Positions 24,784-35,865 are shown, numbered from the stretch's first letter. The stretch: DNA of 64,000 bases from Secundilactobacillus yichangensis (GCF_016861565.1 NZ_BOLK01000012.1:1-64000), one strand, 5' to 3'. Made by a program: numbers and translations. The notes: generated by a model not told the origin, from the sequence alone.

Positions 24784-25651
24784 TAAGGGACTCGGACGCG
24801 GCATTGAAGCATTATTTGCGGATAATAGCGTTGACCCAGATGTAGAAACAGTCATCGATATCAAACTCGATCAGATTCGTCCAAACCCGTATCAGCCACG
24901 TCAAAAGTTTGACCAGGCGGCCCTAAAGGATCTGGCACATTCAATTGAAAAATCAGGTGTGTTCCAGCCAATTATTGTCCGGCAGCCAGACCCGGAAGTC
25001 TCCCGTTATGAGATTTTAGCTGGTGAACGGCGTGTTCGAGCTTCTAAACTGATTAAAAATGAGACCATTCCCGCAATTGTCCGTGAAGTGACCGAACCCC
25101 AAATGATGGAGATCGCCGTCATGGAAAACTTACAGCGTGAAGATCTCACACCATTGGAAGAAGCGGAAGCTTACGAGATGCTGATGAGCAACTTGAACCT
25201 GACGCAGGCGCAAGTGTCCTCACGGCTGGGCAAGAGCCGGCCATACATTGCTAACTACTTACGGTTACTGGGCTTGCCAAAGCAGGTTAAAGAACTGCTG
25301 CAAAAGAAGCGGCTTTCGATGGGACAAGCAAGAACTTTGCTGTCACTGAAGGACCGGTCACAGATGGTCAGCCTGGCTAATCGTGCGGCTGATGGTAAGA
25401 TGACCGTGCGGGCTTTGGAAGGCGTTGTCAGCAAGATGAACGGTCAAGCTGCTGCTAAGCCAAAGAAGCGCATCAAGCAGAAGTCACCGTACTTGCGGGC
25501 AGGCGAGAACGTGCTCCAAGAGAAGTTTGGCACTCAAGTAACGATCAGCGAGTCGAATAAGGAAGCCGGTCAGGGTAAGATTGAAATCGAGTATATGTCA
25601 GATGACGACTTAAGCCGGATTCTGGAGATTCTCGACGTACATTTAGACTAG
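24767..25651 (+). CDS. parB: Chromosome-partitioning protein ParB (Spo0J)
   Basis: Start ATG 24767 inside the soj 3' end gives MANKNNKGLGRGIEALFADN, the typical ParB N-terminus that stimulates ParA; the longer frame adds unrelated residues. Of 294 residues, about 30-130 are the CTPase domain (IRPNPYQPRQKF, ILAGERRVRASKL, MENLQREDLTPLEEAEAY), followed by the HTH (LTQAQVSSRLGKSRPYIANYLRLLGL in pieces) and a C-terminal dimerisation domain. It should load at parS sites; none was found in this window. Confidence 0.96.
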   Translation: MANKNNKGLGRGIEALFADNSVDPDVETVIDIKLDQIRPNPYQPRQKFDQAALKDLAHSIEKSGVFQPIIVRQPDPEVSRYEILAGERRVRASKLIKNETIPAIVREVTEPQMMEIAVMENLQREDLTPLEEAEAYEMLMSNLNLTQAQVSSRLGKSRPYIANYLRLLGLPKQVKELLQKKRLSMGQARTLLSLKDRSQMVSLANRAADGKMTVRALEGVVSKMNGQAAAKPKKRIKQKSPYLRAGENVLQEKFGTQVTISESNKEAGQGKIEIEYMSDDDLSRILEILDVHLD

Positions 25652-25661
25652 GAGTGATTTG

Positions 25662-25853
25662 ATGTACGATTTAGGTGATTTAGTTGAAATGAAGAAGCCG
25701 CATCCATGTGGCGTTAACCGCTGGGAAATTATTCGGATGGGCGCTGATATCAAGATTAAGTGTACCGGCTGCGGCCACATCGTGATGCTGAGCCGTCGCG
25801 AGTTTGAGAAAAAGCTGAAAAAGGTTTTAGAAAAGAAACCAAAAACTGACTAA
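25662..25853 (+). CDS. DUF951 family protein
   Basis: A 63-residue protein; ATG 25662 was preferred over TTG 25659 because AGGAGTG (25650-25656) spaces better. It begins MYDLGDLVEMKKPHPCG and has KCTGCGHIVMLSRREFEKKLKK. Two CxxC-like sites (HPCG and CTGCG) suggest a small metal-binding or nucleic-acid-associated fold; the family function is unknown. It lies between parB and ychF, as in many Lactobacillales. Confidence 0.93.
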   Translation: MYDLGDLVEMKKPHPCGVNRWEIIRMGADIKIKCTGCGHIVMLSRREFEKKLKKVLEKKPKTD

Positions 25854-25875
25854 AAAGGAAGAGTGAGACTTTACT

Positions 25876-26976
25876 ATGTCATTAACAGCAGGAATTGTCG
25901 GCTTACCAAACGTTGGTAAGTCAACCTTATTTAACGCAATTACCAAGGCGGGAGCCGAAATGGCTAACTACCCGTTTGCGACTATCGACCCCAACGTTGG
26001 GATGGTTGAAGTACCGGATTCACGGCTAGACCGGATTCAGGAACTGATCCCAGCTAAAAAAGTGGTGCCAACGACGTTTGAATTTACCGATATTGCCGGA
26101 ATCGTTAAGGGTGCCAGCAAGGGTGAAGGTTTAGGTAACAAGTTCTTGGAAAACATTCGTCAGGTGGACGCCATCGTGCACGTTGTGCGGGCCTTTGATG
26201 ACGATAACATTACCCACGTTTCTGGTAAAATCGATCCCATTGATGATATTGAAACGATTAACCTGGAATTAGGTTTGTCAGATCTTGAAGCCGTAGATAA
26301 GCGGTTGGCTAAGGTTCAGCGGGCTGCTAAAGGCAGTGATAAAGAGGCTAAGGCTGAACTGGCTGTTTTGGAAAAGATTAAGCCAGTCCTTGAAGCAGGT
26401 AAGGGCGTTCGATCAATTGACTTTGACGAAGACGAACAAAAAATCGTTAAGGGACTGTTCTTGCTGACCAGTAAGCCAGTACTTTACGTTGCCAACATTG
26501 CTGAAGATGATATGGCTGAACCTGAAAAGTCTAAGTACTTCCCAGCAATTAAGGATTACGCTGCTAAGGAAGGCGCACAAGCAATTGCCGTAGCAGCGGA
26601 AGCTGAAGAAGAAATCGCTGAACTGGATGATGATGAAAAGGCAGACTTCCTAGAAGCTGAAGGCGTGACGGAACCAGGTTTGAACCGCCTGATCAGAGCC
26701 TCATACAAGCTATTAGGACTAGAAACTTTCTTCACGGCTGGTGGTAAGGAAACCAGAGCTTGGACCTTCAAGAAGGGCACCAAGGCACCACAAGCAGCCG
26801 GAATCATTCACTCAGACTTCGAGCGAGGCTTTATTCGTGCGGAAATTATGGCATTCGATGATTTGGACAAGTACGAATCAGAAAACGCGGTAAAGGATGC
26901 CGGCAAGCTCAGAGTTGAAGGTAAAGATTATGTGATGCAGGACGGGGATATTGCGGAGTTTAGGTTTAATGTCTAA
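25876..26976 (+). CDS. ychF: Redox-regulated ATPase YchF (Obg family)
   Basis: A 366-residue protein of standard length. G1 motif [15 protein letters not shown]3 [17 protein letters not shown], the [10 protein letters not shown]-specificity region in place of NKxD, a coiled-coil helical domain (about 130-200), and the C-terminal TGS-like domain with [17 protein letters not shown]-type and [11 protein letters not shown] ends. It is a ribosome-associated ATPase. Its stop codon is followed after two bases by copy B1 of the dispersed hairpin element. Confidence 0.97.
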   Translation: MSLTAGIVGLPNVGKSTLFNAITKAGAEMANYPFATIDPNVGMVEVPDSRLDRIQELIPAKKVVPTTFEFTDIAGIVKGASKGEGLGNKFLENIRQVDAIVHVVRAFDDDNITHVSGKIDPIDDIETINLELGLSDLEAVDKRLAKVQRAAKGSDKEAKAELAVLEKIKPVLEAGKGVRSIDFDEDEQKIVKGLFLLTSKPVLYVANIAEDDMAEPEKSKYFPAIKDYAAKEGAQAIAVAAEAEEEIAELDDDEKADFLEAEGVTEPGLNRLIRASYKLLGLETFFTAGGKETRAWTFKKGTKAPQAAGIIHSDFERGFIRAEIMAFDDLDKYESENAVKDAGKLRVEGKDYVMQDGDIAEFRFNV

Positions 26977-26978
26977 GA

Positions 26979-27099
26979 GTGCGGAACGAGGCGTTTAGAG
27001 AGCGGAGTGTAAGACGCTTCCGACAAAAATCCCGAACTTGGATTTATGTCGGAAGTGACTTACATGCAGCTCTCTGCCTCGTGGAGCACGTTTCAAAAG
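26979..27099 (+). repeat. Dispersed hairpin element, copy B1
   Basis: Begins two bases after the ychF stop. Pairing arms: CGAGGC/GCCTCG, AGAGAGC/GCTCTCT, GTAAG/CTTAC and CTTCCGACA/TGTCGGAAG, with the apical AAATCCC...GGATTT. It has the same strand as ychF, so it would be part of the ychF 3' UTR. Confidence 0.9.
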
Positions 27100-27103
27100 C
27101 AGA

Positions 27104-27228
27104 GTGTGGAAGCAGGCGTTTAGAGAGCGGAGTGTAAGTTAATGTTGGCAAAAATCCTGGTTTTGGATTTATGCCAATATTGGCTTACACATAGCTCTCT
27201 GCCTGTTGAAACACGTTTCGGCTATATA
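27104..27228 (+). repeat. Dispersed hairpin element, copy B2 (tandem with B1)
   Basis: Arms CAGGC/GCCTG, AGAGAGC/GCTCTCT, GTGTAAG/CTTACAC and TTGGCA/TGCCAA. The middle stem differs in sequence from B1 on both arms, so pairing is kept. It ends CGTTTCGGCTATAT, 52 bases before the next gene. Confidence 0.9.
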
Positions 27229-27280
27229 AACTAAACCTTACAAACCCAACCAAAACCAGAGAAAAAGGGGAGATCCAAAA

Positions 27281-28048
27281 TTGAGCGAGAATGATAAACG
27301 CAATTCCGGCGCGCAGCAGCGACAACGTAACGCTGCTGTTCACCAGGATCGTAATAGTATAGTTAAAAGTGAACATGAAGTTTTCGATAACATTGGTTTG
27401 ACAAAGCGGAATGCTGACTACATGTTCCGTTTCAATCAGGCTTTGCAGGCAACTAAGCTGAGTACTGAGAAGAAAGCGGAAATCGTTAAAACCACAACTA
27501 ACGAACTATTAGAGGGACAAAAAACGGGTAAGACCGCGAAGAATATGTATGGTAACGACGTGAATGCCCGCGTTAAAGAAATTGTTGAAGGACCGACGCG
27601 GCCGGCTGGCGCCATGGATCCATACTGGCCAAGTGCGCTGTATAACGGCCTGAATTTCTTCACAATTTTCAGTATTATGTTCGGTGTGATGTTCTTGATT
27701 TCACCAGCTTCACAGAGAACTAACCAATCCGTTGGTCTGGTTTCAATTCTCCTGTCATCAGCCATTGCTGGTCTGGCTTTACCACAGATTCCGCGTCTTT
27801 TTGATTCAAAGCGTGAGCACCGCTACGCACTTTGGATTCGAATCGTTGGTGCAGTTGTCTTCTTGATCCTATGGTTGTTACTGTTCACAATGACGGCCGC
27901 ATTACCAGGTATCTTGAACCCAACATTAGGTGCATGGCCAATGATTATCTTAGGTGTCCTTGGTGGTCTGCTTTCAATTCTGGTCAAGCGCCAGTATAAG
28001 CTGACCCAGGGATTCTTCGGAAACGTGCCGCAAAATCGGCGTAGGTAA
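27281..28048 (+). CDS. DUF1129 family membrane protein
   Basis: Read from TTG 27281 after AAAGGGGAGA (27264-27273), giving 255 residues. The N-terminal about 110 residues are soluble and charged (FDNIGLTKRNADYMFRFNQAL, KTGKTAKNMYG), then four hydrophobic segments lie at about 122-140, 152-168, 185-208 and 212-232, with a basic tail VKRQYKLTQGFFGNVPQNRRR. DUF1129 proteins next to ychF and guaB are common in lactobacilli; their function is unknown. Confidence 0.9.
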   Translation: MSENDKRNSGAQQRQRNAAVHQDRNSIVKSEHEVFDNIGLTKRNADYMFRFNQALQATKLSTEKKAEIVKTTTNELLEGQKTGKTAKNMYGNDVNARVKEIVEGPTRPAGAMDPYWPSALYNGLNFFTIFSIMFGVMFLISPASQRTNQSVGLVSILLSSAIAGLALPQIPRLFDSKREHRYALWIRIVGAVVFLILWLLLFTMTAALPGILNPTLGAWPMIILGVLGGLLSILVKRQYKLTQGFFGNVPQNRRR

Positions 28049-28075
28049 AAGAACATACGTATTAACTTATCAAAA

Positions 28076-28124
28076 ATCAGTTTGATGATCGGTCGGCAAG
28101 GCCGGTTGTCAAGCTGTTTTTTTG
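28076..28124 (+). terminator. Terminator after the DUF1129 gene
   Basis: A 17-bp stem with G-U pairs (arms 28078-28094 and 28100-28116) runs into T7. Confidence 0.85.
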
Positions 28125-28265
28125 TTATTCGAATGATTACACCGTCACGAACGAAAATGAGACAAATAAATGAATTGTTCCCAAATTATTTAAAAAATAA
28201 GTCTAAACGGTTCATTTTTAAGCATACCTGATGAGAATTCGAACTAAAATCTTACAAGTTAATGA

Positions 28266-29483
<1,218 letters not shown>

Positions 29484-29499
29484 TAAATAAAGCGTTCAG

Positions 29500-29546
29500 A
29501 AGCCCAAGAGAGGTTGTCGTTAAGACTTCTCTTAGGGCTTTTTTGT
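29500..29546 (+). terminator. Terminator after guaB
   Basis: AAGCCCAAGAGAG pairs with CTTCTCTTAGGGCTT, followed by T6. Confidence 0.9.
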
Positions 29547-29738
29547 TTATTCTTGAAATGTGCTGTAAAATTTAATGAGAACCTTAAGTTAATTGAATAA
29601 TAATGAATGATGCCCTATCTTTTGGTAATATAGACCTAAGCAAACGGCAGGGATGCGTCGCACCGCCGAATTGCACATGAATAAATGGCTAAGGCCATTT
29701 TAGCCAATCGATTGAATAATAAGGAGAACTTAAAAAAC

Positions 29739-30428
29739 ATGAAAATTTTAGTTGTTGATGATGATAAGGAAATTGCACAATTGCTGGAGATCTACATTAA
29801 AAACGAAGGTTACGAACCAATCACTGCTTACAATGGTAAAGAAGCACTGACAAAGCTGCATACCACACCGGATATCGGTTTGATGATCTTAGATATTATG
29901 ATGCCCGAAATGAGCGGAATCGAAGTCATTAAGGAAGTTCGTAAGGATTCTGAACTGCCGATTTTGATTTTGTCTGCTAAAACGGATGATATGGATAAAA
30001 TTCAAGGCTTGGTCAGCGGCGGCGACGATTACGTCACAAAGCCGTTCAACCCGTTGGAAGTGATGGCACGGGTTAAATCACTGCTGCGTCGGGCATCTGA
30101 CCACGTTACCGACGAGAAGCCGGATGTTTTGGACATCGGTTCATTGACGATCAACAAGGATTCCCACGAAGTAAAGACGTTATCAGGCAAATTAGTGAAC
30201 CTGACCGCTTTGGAATTCGGTATTCTTTACTTATTGGCCAGTCATCCTAACCGGGTCTTTTCGGCGGATGAGATTTTTGAACGGGTCTGGCGTCAGGAAT
30301 CGATCGTTTCTGCCAAGACCGTGATGGTTCATGTGTCACATTTGCGTGATAAGATCGAAGAAGCTACCGGTGGTGAAAAAGTCATTCAGACGGTTTGGGG
30401 TGTCGGATACAAGATTGAAACACACTAG
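29739..30428 (+). CDS. OmpR-family response regulator
   Basis: Start ATG 29739 after AAGGAG (29721-29726), 229 residues. Receiver domain: acidic pocket DDD (7-9), phospho-acceptor Asp52 in LILDIMMPEMSG-like context, Thr/Ser in LSAK and Lys in TKPFNPLEVMARVK. The C-terminal winged helix has LTALEFGILYLLASHPNRVFS and VMVHVSHLRDKIE...VWGVGYKIE. Together with the kinase 7 bases downstream it forms a two-component system; the D,D-carboxypeptidase gene that follows suggests an envelope role. Confidence 0.93.
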   Translation: MKILVVDDDKEIAQLLEIYIKNEGYEPITAYNGKEALTKLHTTPDIGLMILDIMMPEMSGIEVIKEVRKDSELPILILSAKTDDMDKIQGLVSGGDDYVTKPFNPLEVMARVKSLLRRASDHVTDEKPDVLDIGSLTINKDSHEVKTLSGKLVNLTALEFGILYLLASHPNRVFSADEIFERVWRQESIVSAKTVMVHVSHLRDKIEEATGGEKVIQTVWGVGYKIETH

Positions 30429-30435
30429 GGGAAAT

Positions 30436-31617
30436 ATGAATACAGACAGAGACAGTAAGGCAATGAAGCTCACAGCAAGGGAAAAAAGCGCGCTGATCAT
30501 GGAAGGTATCGTGACCGTCGTGCTTTTGCTGTTGCTTAATCTGTCGGTGATCGTTCTGTTAAACGAAATGATTCAGACGAACCCAGGGCTCCAAGACGGG
30601 ATTTTTATCATTAAGCGGTCGATCATTATCGGACCGGCTCATTATCAACTTTGGAGCTGGGAGAACATCTTTATTTTGCTGATGCTGATTTTTGATGCCG
30701 GAGTGGTATATTGGCGTCTGATTCGCCGTTACCGGCAGATGCAGTTACGGCACATCATCGACGAACTGCACTACATTGCTAATGGCCACTTTGACCACCG
30801 GATTCCCTTTACCATCAAAGGCGAAACACAGCGAGTAGTCGCCTCGGTCAACGCGCTGGTTGATTCTGTTATTGCCTCCATGAACGAGGAGCGGCGAATC
30901 GAGAAATCAAAGGATGAATTGATCACTAATGTTAGCCACGATTTACGGACACCGTTAACGTCGATTATTGGTTATTTGGGGCTAGTGGAAGACCGGCAGT
31001 ATCACTCTGAAGATGAGCTGTTAAAGTACACGGGTACGGCCTTTAATAAAGCCAAACAGATGAAATCCCTGGTGGATGATCTGTTTGTCTACACAAAAAT
31101 GCGGCAAACGGATACGCCATTATCGATTGCTACGCTAGATGTTGGCCAAATGCTGGAACAGCTGGAAGCCAGCTTCGAATTGGAAGCTAGTGAGAAGGGC
31201 ATGGCAATCAATATTGACTTGCCCGACAAGCCGATTCATATTGAAGCGGATGGTGAGAAACTTGGTCGAGTCTTCAATAATTTGATTACCAATGCGTTGA
31301 AGTACGGTGAGGGTGCCAAGAATATTAATTTGCGAGCCAAGCAGCCCAATGATCAAGAAGTTGTGATCAACGTTGAAAACGATGGCAAAAAGATTCCGGA
31401 GGCCGCCTTATCACAAGTCTTCGAACGGTTTTACCGGGTGGAAGGTTCCCGCTCTAAAGCGACGGGCGGTACGGGGTTAGGTCTTGCTATCGCACAGAGT
31501 ATCGTGAACCGCCACGGTGGCTATATCTACGTGACTTCAACGGATGCCCTGACCCGGTTTATCATTCATTTACCAGTTAAAAATGGCATCCAACTGAAGG
31601 ATGATCATCAAAAATAA
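30436..31617 (+). CDS. Sensor histidine kinase
   Basis: A 393-residue membrane kinase; ATG 30436 is seven bases after the regulator stop. Two transmembrane segments (about 21-43 and 76-94) flank a roughly 30-residue extracellular loop, too small for a large ligand domain. A HAMP-like region follows, then the H-box NVSHDLRTPLTSI with the phospho-accepting His168, the N-box FNNLITNALKYGE and the G-box GGTGLGLAIAQSIVNRHGG. Short-loop kinases of this kind often sense the membrane or cell wall. The order regulator-kinase-dacA fits cell-wall homeostasis. Confidence 0.93.
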   Translation: MNTDRDSKAMKLTAREKSALIMEGIVTVVLLLLLNLSVIVLLNEMIQTNPGLQDGIFIIKRSIIIGPAHYQLWSWENIFILLMLIFDAGVVYWRLIRRYRQMQLRHIIDELHYIANGHFDHRIPFTIKGETQRVVASVNALVDSVIASMNEERRIEKSKDELITNVSHDLRTPLTSIIGYLGLVEDRQYHSEDELLKYTGTAFNKAKQMKSLVDDLFVYTKMRQTDTPLSIATLDVGQMLEQLEASFELEASEKGMAINIDLPDKPIHIEADGEKLGRVFNNLITNALKYGEGAKNINLRAKQPNDQEVVINVENDGKKIPEAALSQVFERFYRVEGSRSKATGGTGLGLAIAQSIVNRHGGYIYVTSTDALTRFIIHLPVKNGIQLKDDHQK

Positions 31618-31633
31618 TTTTGTGGAGGAAACT

Positions 31634-32929
31634 ATGTTAGTTAATTCCCGAAGAAATGGCCTGAAATTCGGGCTATTTTTGTGCATCTTCATTGTGACAT
31701 TAATGGTCGGCGGTTTGACCGCTAAAGCGGCTGCTCCTGATTTACAGGTGCGCTCCGCGATTGCGGTTGATGCTAACACTGGACAGGTTTTGTATCAGAA
31801 AAATGACCAGCGGAAACTGCCGATTGCATCGATGACTAAGCTGCTGTCAATTTATATTGTGTTAAAGGAAATCAAAAATGGTCAGTTGCACTGGAACCAG
31901 AAGGTGGCTATCAGTCCTGAAATAGCCAAAATGAGCCGCAATCCTGATCTGACTAACGTACCGTTAAGCGCTAATCGAAAATACACCGTTCGTGAACTGT
32001 ATCGGGCCAGCCTGATCACTTCAGCTAACGCTGCTGTTTCGGCATTAGGTAACGCGGTTTCGGGCAGCCCGCACCGGTTTGTAAACAAGATGCGTTCAAC
32101 TACCAAGCAGCTGGGCTTAACCAGTGCCCACATTGTGACCGCTTCAGGAATCACTAACGGTCAAGCGGGTAAGTTAGGCTATTCGTCCGTCGCTAAAAAC
32201 GACGAAAATACCATGTCAGCTAAGGATGTTGCGCGGTTATCCCAGATAATTTTGAAGGAGTATCCGGAGATTTTACGGACAACCAGTCAGAGTAAAGCTT
32301 GGTTTGATAAGGGCGGCAGCAGTCAGACGCGGATGCAGAACTGGGACCTCATGCTGAAAGGGCTGAGCCAATATCGGGCGAATCTGCCAGTTGATGGACT
32401 GAAAACCGGGACGTCTAATGCGGCTGGCGGCAACTTTGTCGGTACCGTCAACCGTGATGGCCACCGAATCATTACGGTTGTCATGCACGCCCAAAATAAG
32501 GGAACCGGGGATCCTGCGCGGTTCGTGCAAACCAGAAATTTGATGAACTGGGTTTATGCCAGTTATCGGCCAGTGACATTGAACGCGCAGACGTACCAGT
32601 TGAGTAACGTCAAAGTTCCCATGGGTAAGGTAAAAACCGCGGAAATGACTGTCACTAAACCGACGACTGTCTGGCTTGGTAAGCATCAGTCCAGAACACA
32701 GCTGAAATCCAAACTGCTAATTGACGTTAATCATCAAGAGAAAGACGGGCTGAAGGCGCCAGCAGCGGCCAACACCACAATTGGAAAAGCGCGGTTAACC
32801 TTAGCTGGGAAGCCAATTTTACAAATTGACCACTCAGGTACTGTCACTTTACCGATTAAAACCATTTATAGTATAAAAAGAGCTAATTGGATAGTTCGTA
32901 CTTGGCGCGATTTTATCTCTTTGTTTTGA
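31634..32929 (+). CDS. dacA: D-alanyl-D-alanine carboxypeptidase (S11, PBP5-like)
   Basis: Start ATG 31634 after GTGGAGG, 431 residues. Signal peptide (about 1-33, TAKAAA), then the S11 penicillin-binding fold: SxxK motif SMTK with Ser66 and Lys69, SAN (in TSANAAV) and KTG (DGLKTGTSNAAGG). A C-terminal beta domain (about 330-410) precedes a membrane-anchoring end INRANW-like RTWRDFISLF. It trims the terminal D-Ala of peptidoglycan stem peptides. It is preceded by a two-component pair on the same strand with only 16 bases between. Confidence 0.94.
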   Translation: MLVNSRRNGLKFGLFLCIFIVTLMVGGLTAKAAAPDLQVRSAIAVDANTGQVLYQKNDQRKLPIASMTKLLSIYIVLKEIKNGQLHWNQKVAISPEIAKMSRNPDLTNVPLSANRKYTVRELYRASLITSANAAVSALGNAVSGSPHRFVNKMRSTTKQLGLTSAHIVTASGITNGQAGKLGYSSVAKNDENTMSAKDVARLSQIILKEYPEILRTTSQSKAWFDKGGSSQTRMQNWDLMLKGLSQYRANLPVDGLKTGTSNAAGGNFVGTVNRDGHRIITVVMHAQNKGTGDPARFVQTRNLMNWVYASYRPVTLNAQTYQLSNVKVPMGKVKTAEMTVTKPTTVWLGKHQSRTQLKSKLLIDVNHQEKDGLKAPAAANTTIGKARLTLAGKPILQIDHSGTVTLPIKTIYSIKRANWIVRTWRDFISLF

Positions 32930-33269
32930 ATGAATAAGATAATACTGAATTAAAAACGAACTTTATAATTATTGGAATTAATATAGTTTGCAAATTGATT
33001 TATAAATATAAAAATGCAGGGTGCTTTTATTGTTTTTTTGTCCAGTTAACTTGTGAAAACACCGTAGGAAAACGGAATGAAACATGGTAAAATGACCTTG
33101 TATTGTGTAATTGTCGATTTATGGAGCGGGTGCACGGCTTTGATAAGAAAATAGTTTCAGTATGGATTATTTTTTGCGTTAAACGTGTTCCAGCAGACAG
33201 GAAGTTGCTTCTTAGGATTGCTGTCTAATCGTCTGCTTCGCCACTCTACCTTTTATGGAGGCATCATTC
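32930..33269 (+). other. Leader and promoter region of azlCD
   Basis: An extended -10 TGG-TAAAAT (33085-33093) lies about 180 bases before azlC. The leader folds into a hairpin: GCAGAC (33193-33198) with GTCTGC (33231-33236), or alternatively AGACAG (33195-33200) with CTGTCT (33221-33226). The two pairings exclude each other, as in an attenuator, but no T-box or leucine-rich leader peptide was found. Confidence 0.45.
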
Positions 33270-34058
33270 TTGACAAAACAAGTGCCAAACCCTAATGAGC
33301 CCAAATGGCGTTCAACCCTAAGCGTTGCGATGCCATTGAACTTGAGTTATATTCCCATTGGATTGGCCTGCGGTGTGCTGTTGCATGCAGCGGGATTCAA
33401 TACGATTCTAACCGGGCTTGTGTCAATTTTTATTTTTTCAGGTGGTGCGCAATTTATGATTGCGTCTATGCTAACCATTAATGCGCCACTGCTGTCCATC
33501 GTACTGATGCTGTTCTTCTTGGAATTGCGGTACGCTTTGCTTGGATCGAGTCTATCGAAGTACCTGATTGGCACATCTGAACGGTTTAAACTAATTTTTG
33601 CAGTCTCGATGAACGATGAAAACTACGCGGTGAACTATCTAAAATTTGCCACTGATAAAAAGTGGACACCGCGTGAAGCACTGATGGTTGAGCATTATTC
33701 CTTACTCTTTTGGACCGTCAGCAACATTATCGGCAGTTTAGTCGGGAGTGCGTTAAAGATTGATTTAACGGTTGTTCACTTTGCGCTTACAGCACTGTTC
33801 CTTTACATGATTATTATGCAGGTCAAGAATCGGCTGACCATTTTTATTGGTTTAATTGCAGCGGTGCTGGCAGTGTTCTTCCTGGTATTGACAAAGAGTA
33901 CCTTAGGACTAGTTATTTCAACGTTGATTTCATCGTTTATCGGTTTTGCTTTGGAGCATTACTTACGTAATAAAAAACCAGCTAGCCACTTACTTTACAA
34001 AGTTAGCAGCCCTGGCAGCAAAGAAGCCGCAGTTGAAGAAGAGTCAGACGAGAATTAG
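33270..34058 (+). CDS. azlC: AzlC-family branched-chain amino acid exporter, large subunit
   Basis: TTG 33270 is preferred because TGGAGG (33256-33261) precedes it; ATG 33255 overlaps that site. The protein has 262 residues and about seven hydrophobic segments, with the family features PLNLSYIPIGLACGVL, FIFSGGAQFM and ELRYALLGSSLSKYL. AzlC with AzlD exports branched-chain amino acids and analogues. azlD follows after 17 bases. The C-terminal tail is acidic and cytosolic. Confidence 0.92.
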   Translation: MTKQVPNPNEPKWRSTLSVAMPLNLSYIPIGLACGVLLHAAGFNTILTGLVSIFIFSGGAQFMIASMLTINAPLLSIVLMLFFLELRYALLGSSLSKYLIGTSERFKLIFAVSMNDENYAVNYLKFATDKKWTPREALMVEHYSLLFWTVSNIIGSLVGSALKIDLTVVHFALTALFLYMIIMQVKNRLTIFIGLIAAVLAVFFLVLTKSTLGLVISTLISSFIGFALEHYLRNKKPASHLLYKVSSPGSKEAAVEEESDEN

Positions 34059-34075
34059 TTAAGTAGGGGACAGAT

Positions 34076-34420
34076 ATGACAGCAGTAAATCACTGGAATA
34101 CAGCGCAACATCTCTTATTAGTTATCTTGGGTTTCTTCGTGGCGTTTGCGCCACGATACTTACCAATCAAGATTTTTACCCAGCGTAAGATTCCGGAGTG
34201 GTTCAACGAATGGATGAAGTTCATACCAGTGTCACTATTTACAGCACTGGTGGTTAAGGATGTCTTTGTGAGTCCAACCTATCAATTTGATATCGTTCAT
34301 CATGTACCGGAAATCATTGCTTCAGTCATCGTGGGTTTGATTGCGTACTTTACACGATCAATGGCACTTTCTGTAGTGGTGGGGCTGGTCAGCGTATTCT
34401 TGCTGGCCGTCGTGCTGTAG
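34076..34420 (+). CDS. azlD: AzlD-family small subunit of the amino acid exporter
   Basis: A 114-residue protein with about four hydrophobic segments and the AzlD hallmarks FFVAFAPRYLPIKIF (a TxxxRxxP-like site near the N-terminus) and WMKFIPVSLFTALVV. It pairs with AzlC upstream; the two genes share a promoter and end at one terminator. Confidence 0.92.
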   Translation: MTAVNHWNTAQHLLLVILGFFVAFAPRYLPIKIFTQRKIPEWFNEWMKFIPVSLFTALVVKDVFVSPTYQFDIVHHVPEIIASVIVGLIAYFTRSMALSVVVGLVSVFLLAVVL

Positions 34421-34469
34421 GTGAGTTAAATTTGAATATTTTTGGGCTTTTTAGTCCTATTGGATAATG

Positions 34470-34507
34470 AAGCAGCGCAATCCCGGGTGGGGTTGCGCTG
34501 CTTTTTG
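34470..34507 (+). terminator. Terminator of azlCD
   Basis: AGCAGCGCAATCCC pairs with GGGGTTGCGCTGCT, followed by T4. Confidence 0.9.
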
Positions 34508-34520
34508 GTTGTTTGATTTT

Positions 34521-34646
34521 ATATAGCCGAATTGGGCTACACCAGGCAGAGACTTGCGCCTAACGCATTAGCACCATAAATCCAAGCCCGGGATTTACAG
34601 TGCCAATACGTTAGGACTCCAGTCTCTAAGCGCCTGGTTCCGCACC
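34521..34646 (-). repeat. Dispersed hairpin element, copy C
   Basis: Read on the minus strand it begins GGTGCGGAACCAGGCG, directly after the cfa stop codon. Arms CCAGGC/GCCTGG, AGAGACT/AGTCTCT, CCTAACG/CGTTAGG and TTGGCAC/GTGCTAA (one G-U) keep the common fold although most paired bases differ from the other copies. Confidence 0.9.
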
Positions 34647-35819
34647 TTATTTCAGCATATACCCCCTCGTCATCGGCAAATCCCTTGACGAAGGTCCCTT
34701 TGACAGTAGGAACTGCATCACATCAATGTTACCCGATGCGAACGATGCCGCGCAGGCCTGCAAATACAGGTCCCACATTCTGGTGAAGCGTTCGTCCATC
34801 ATTTTAGTGATTTCAGTCTCATGGGTTTTGAAGTTTTTATCCCAGATTTCTGTCGTCTTTTGATAGTGGCGCCGCAACGTTTCCAAGTCGTCCACCTGCA
34901 TACCGGCGTCCAAAATATGCTGGATATTTTCCGTTAAACCTGGCACATAACCACCTGGGAAAATCCACTTGTTTAGCCAGCCGTTATTGGCACCCTTACC
35001 TTGGCGAGTGATGCCGTGGATCAAGGCCACGCCATCTGGCCGGAGGTATTTGGCCACGTCCTTGAAGTATTTGCCGAGGTTTTCTTCGCCAACGTGTTCA
35101 AACATACCCACCGAAGTCACGTAGTCCCACTGACGATCGCCTAATTCGCGGTAGTCCACCAGCAGTACTTCAGCGACGTCTTCTAAGTGCTCGTCGGTGA
35201 TTCGTTGCTGAACCAGGTCATATTGTTCCTGACTCAGCGTGACGCCAGTAACTTTCAAATGGTATTCCTTAGCAGCCGTCAGCATCAAAGTTCCCCAGCC
35301 GCAGCCGATATCGAGTAATGTTCGACCGGGTTGCGGGTTCAGTTTATTGATGATGTGATGCACCTTGTTGATCTGTGCGGTTGTGAGATCATCATCGGGA
35401 TGCTCAAAGTAGGCGCATGAATAAGTCATGGTTTTATCGAGCCACAGTTTATAGAAATCATTGCCTAAATCATAATGACTTTGGATGTCTTGCTTACTTT
35501 CCTTCTCACCGTGTTTTTGTTTGGGCAGGAAGTGAATGAACTTGTTGTTGTGAAAGAAGCTGTCAGCAGTTTCGTAAGCTGAAGTGATCAGTTTTTCAAT
35601 GCTGCCATCGATTTCAATCTTTTTATCCATGTAGCCTTCGCCAAGCGCAATCGATGCGTTTTTGCGAATATCACCGATTGGAATGGGTTCGTTTAAAGTA
35701 ATGTGGACTTCGGGGTCGCCGTCCCCATAAGTTTCTGTTTTGCCGTCCCAGTACGTTACTTTAACTGGGATATTAAATGAACGGCTCAGAAAGGTTTTGT
35801 AAAACGTCTTTTCAAGCAT
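34647..35819 (-). CDS. cfa: Cyclopropane-fatty-acyl-phospholipid synthase
   Basis: A 390-residue protein of family length; ATG at 35819-35817 follows GAAAGGATTG. It adds a methylene group from S-adenosylmethionine to unsaturated membrane lipids. Motifs: [27 protein letters not shown] site [24 protein letters not shown] and [11 protein letters not shown]. It confers acid and stress tolerance in lactobacilli. It is divergent from the gene at 35991; a palindrome ACGCTTAAGCGT (35871-35882) lies in its promoter region, and copy C of the hairpin element begins at its stop. Confidence 0.96.
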   Translation of the reverse strand: MLEKTFYKTFLSRSFNIPVKVTYWDGKTETYGDGDPEVHITLNEPIPIGDIRKNASIALGEGYMDKKIEIDGSIEKLITSAYETADSFFHNNKFIHFLPKQKHGEKESKQDIQSHYDLGNDFYKLWLDKTMTYSCAYFEHPDDDLTTAQINKVHHIINKLNPQPGRTLLDIGCGWGTLMLTAAKEYHLKVTGVTLSQEQYDLVQQRITDEHLEDVAEVLLVDYRELGDRQWDYVTSVGMFEHVGEENLGKYFKDVAKYLRPDGVALIHGITRQGKGANNGWLNKWIFPGGYVPGLTENIQHILDAGMQVDDLETLRRHYQKTTEIWDKNFKTHETEITKMMDERFTRMWDLYLQACAASFASGNIDVMQFLLSKGPSSRDLPMTRGYMLK

Positions 35820-35865
35820 GAAGTTTCAATCCTTTCTCTATGAAAAAATATATTTACCTTTCTCA

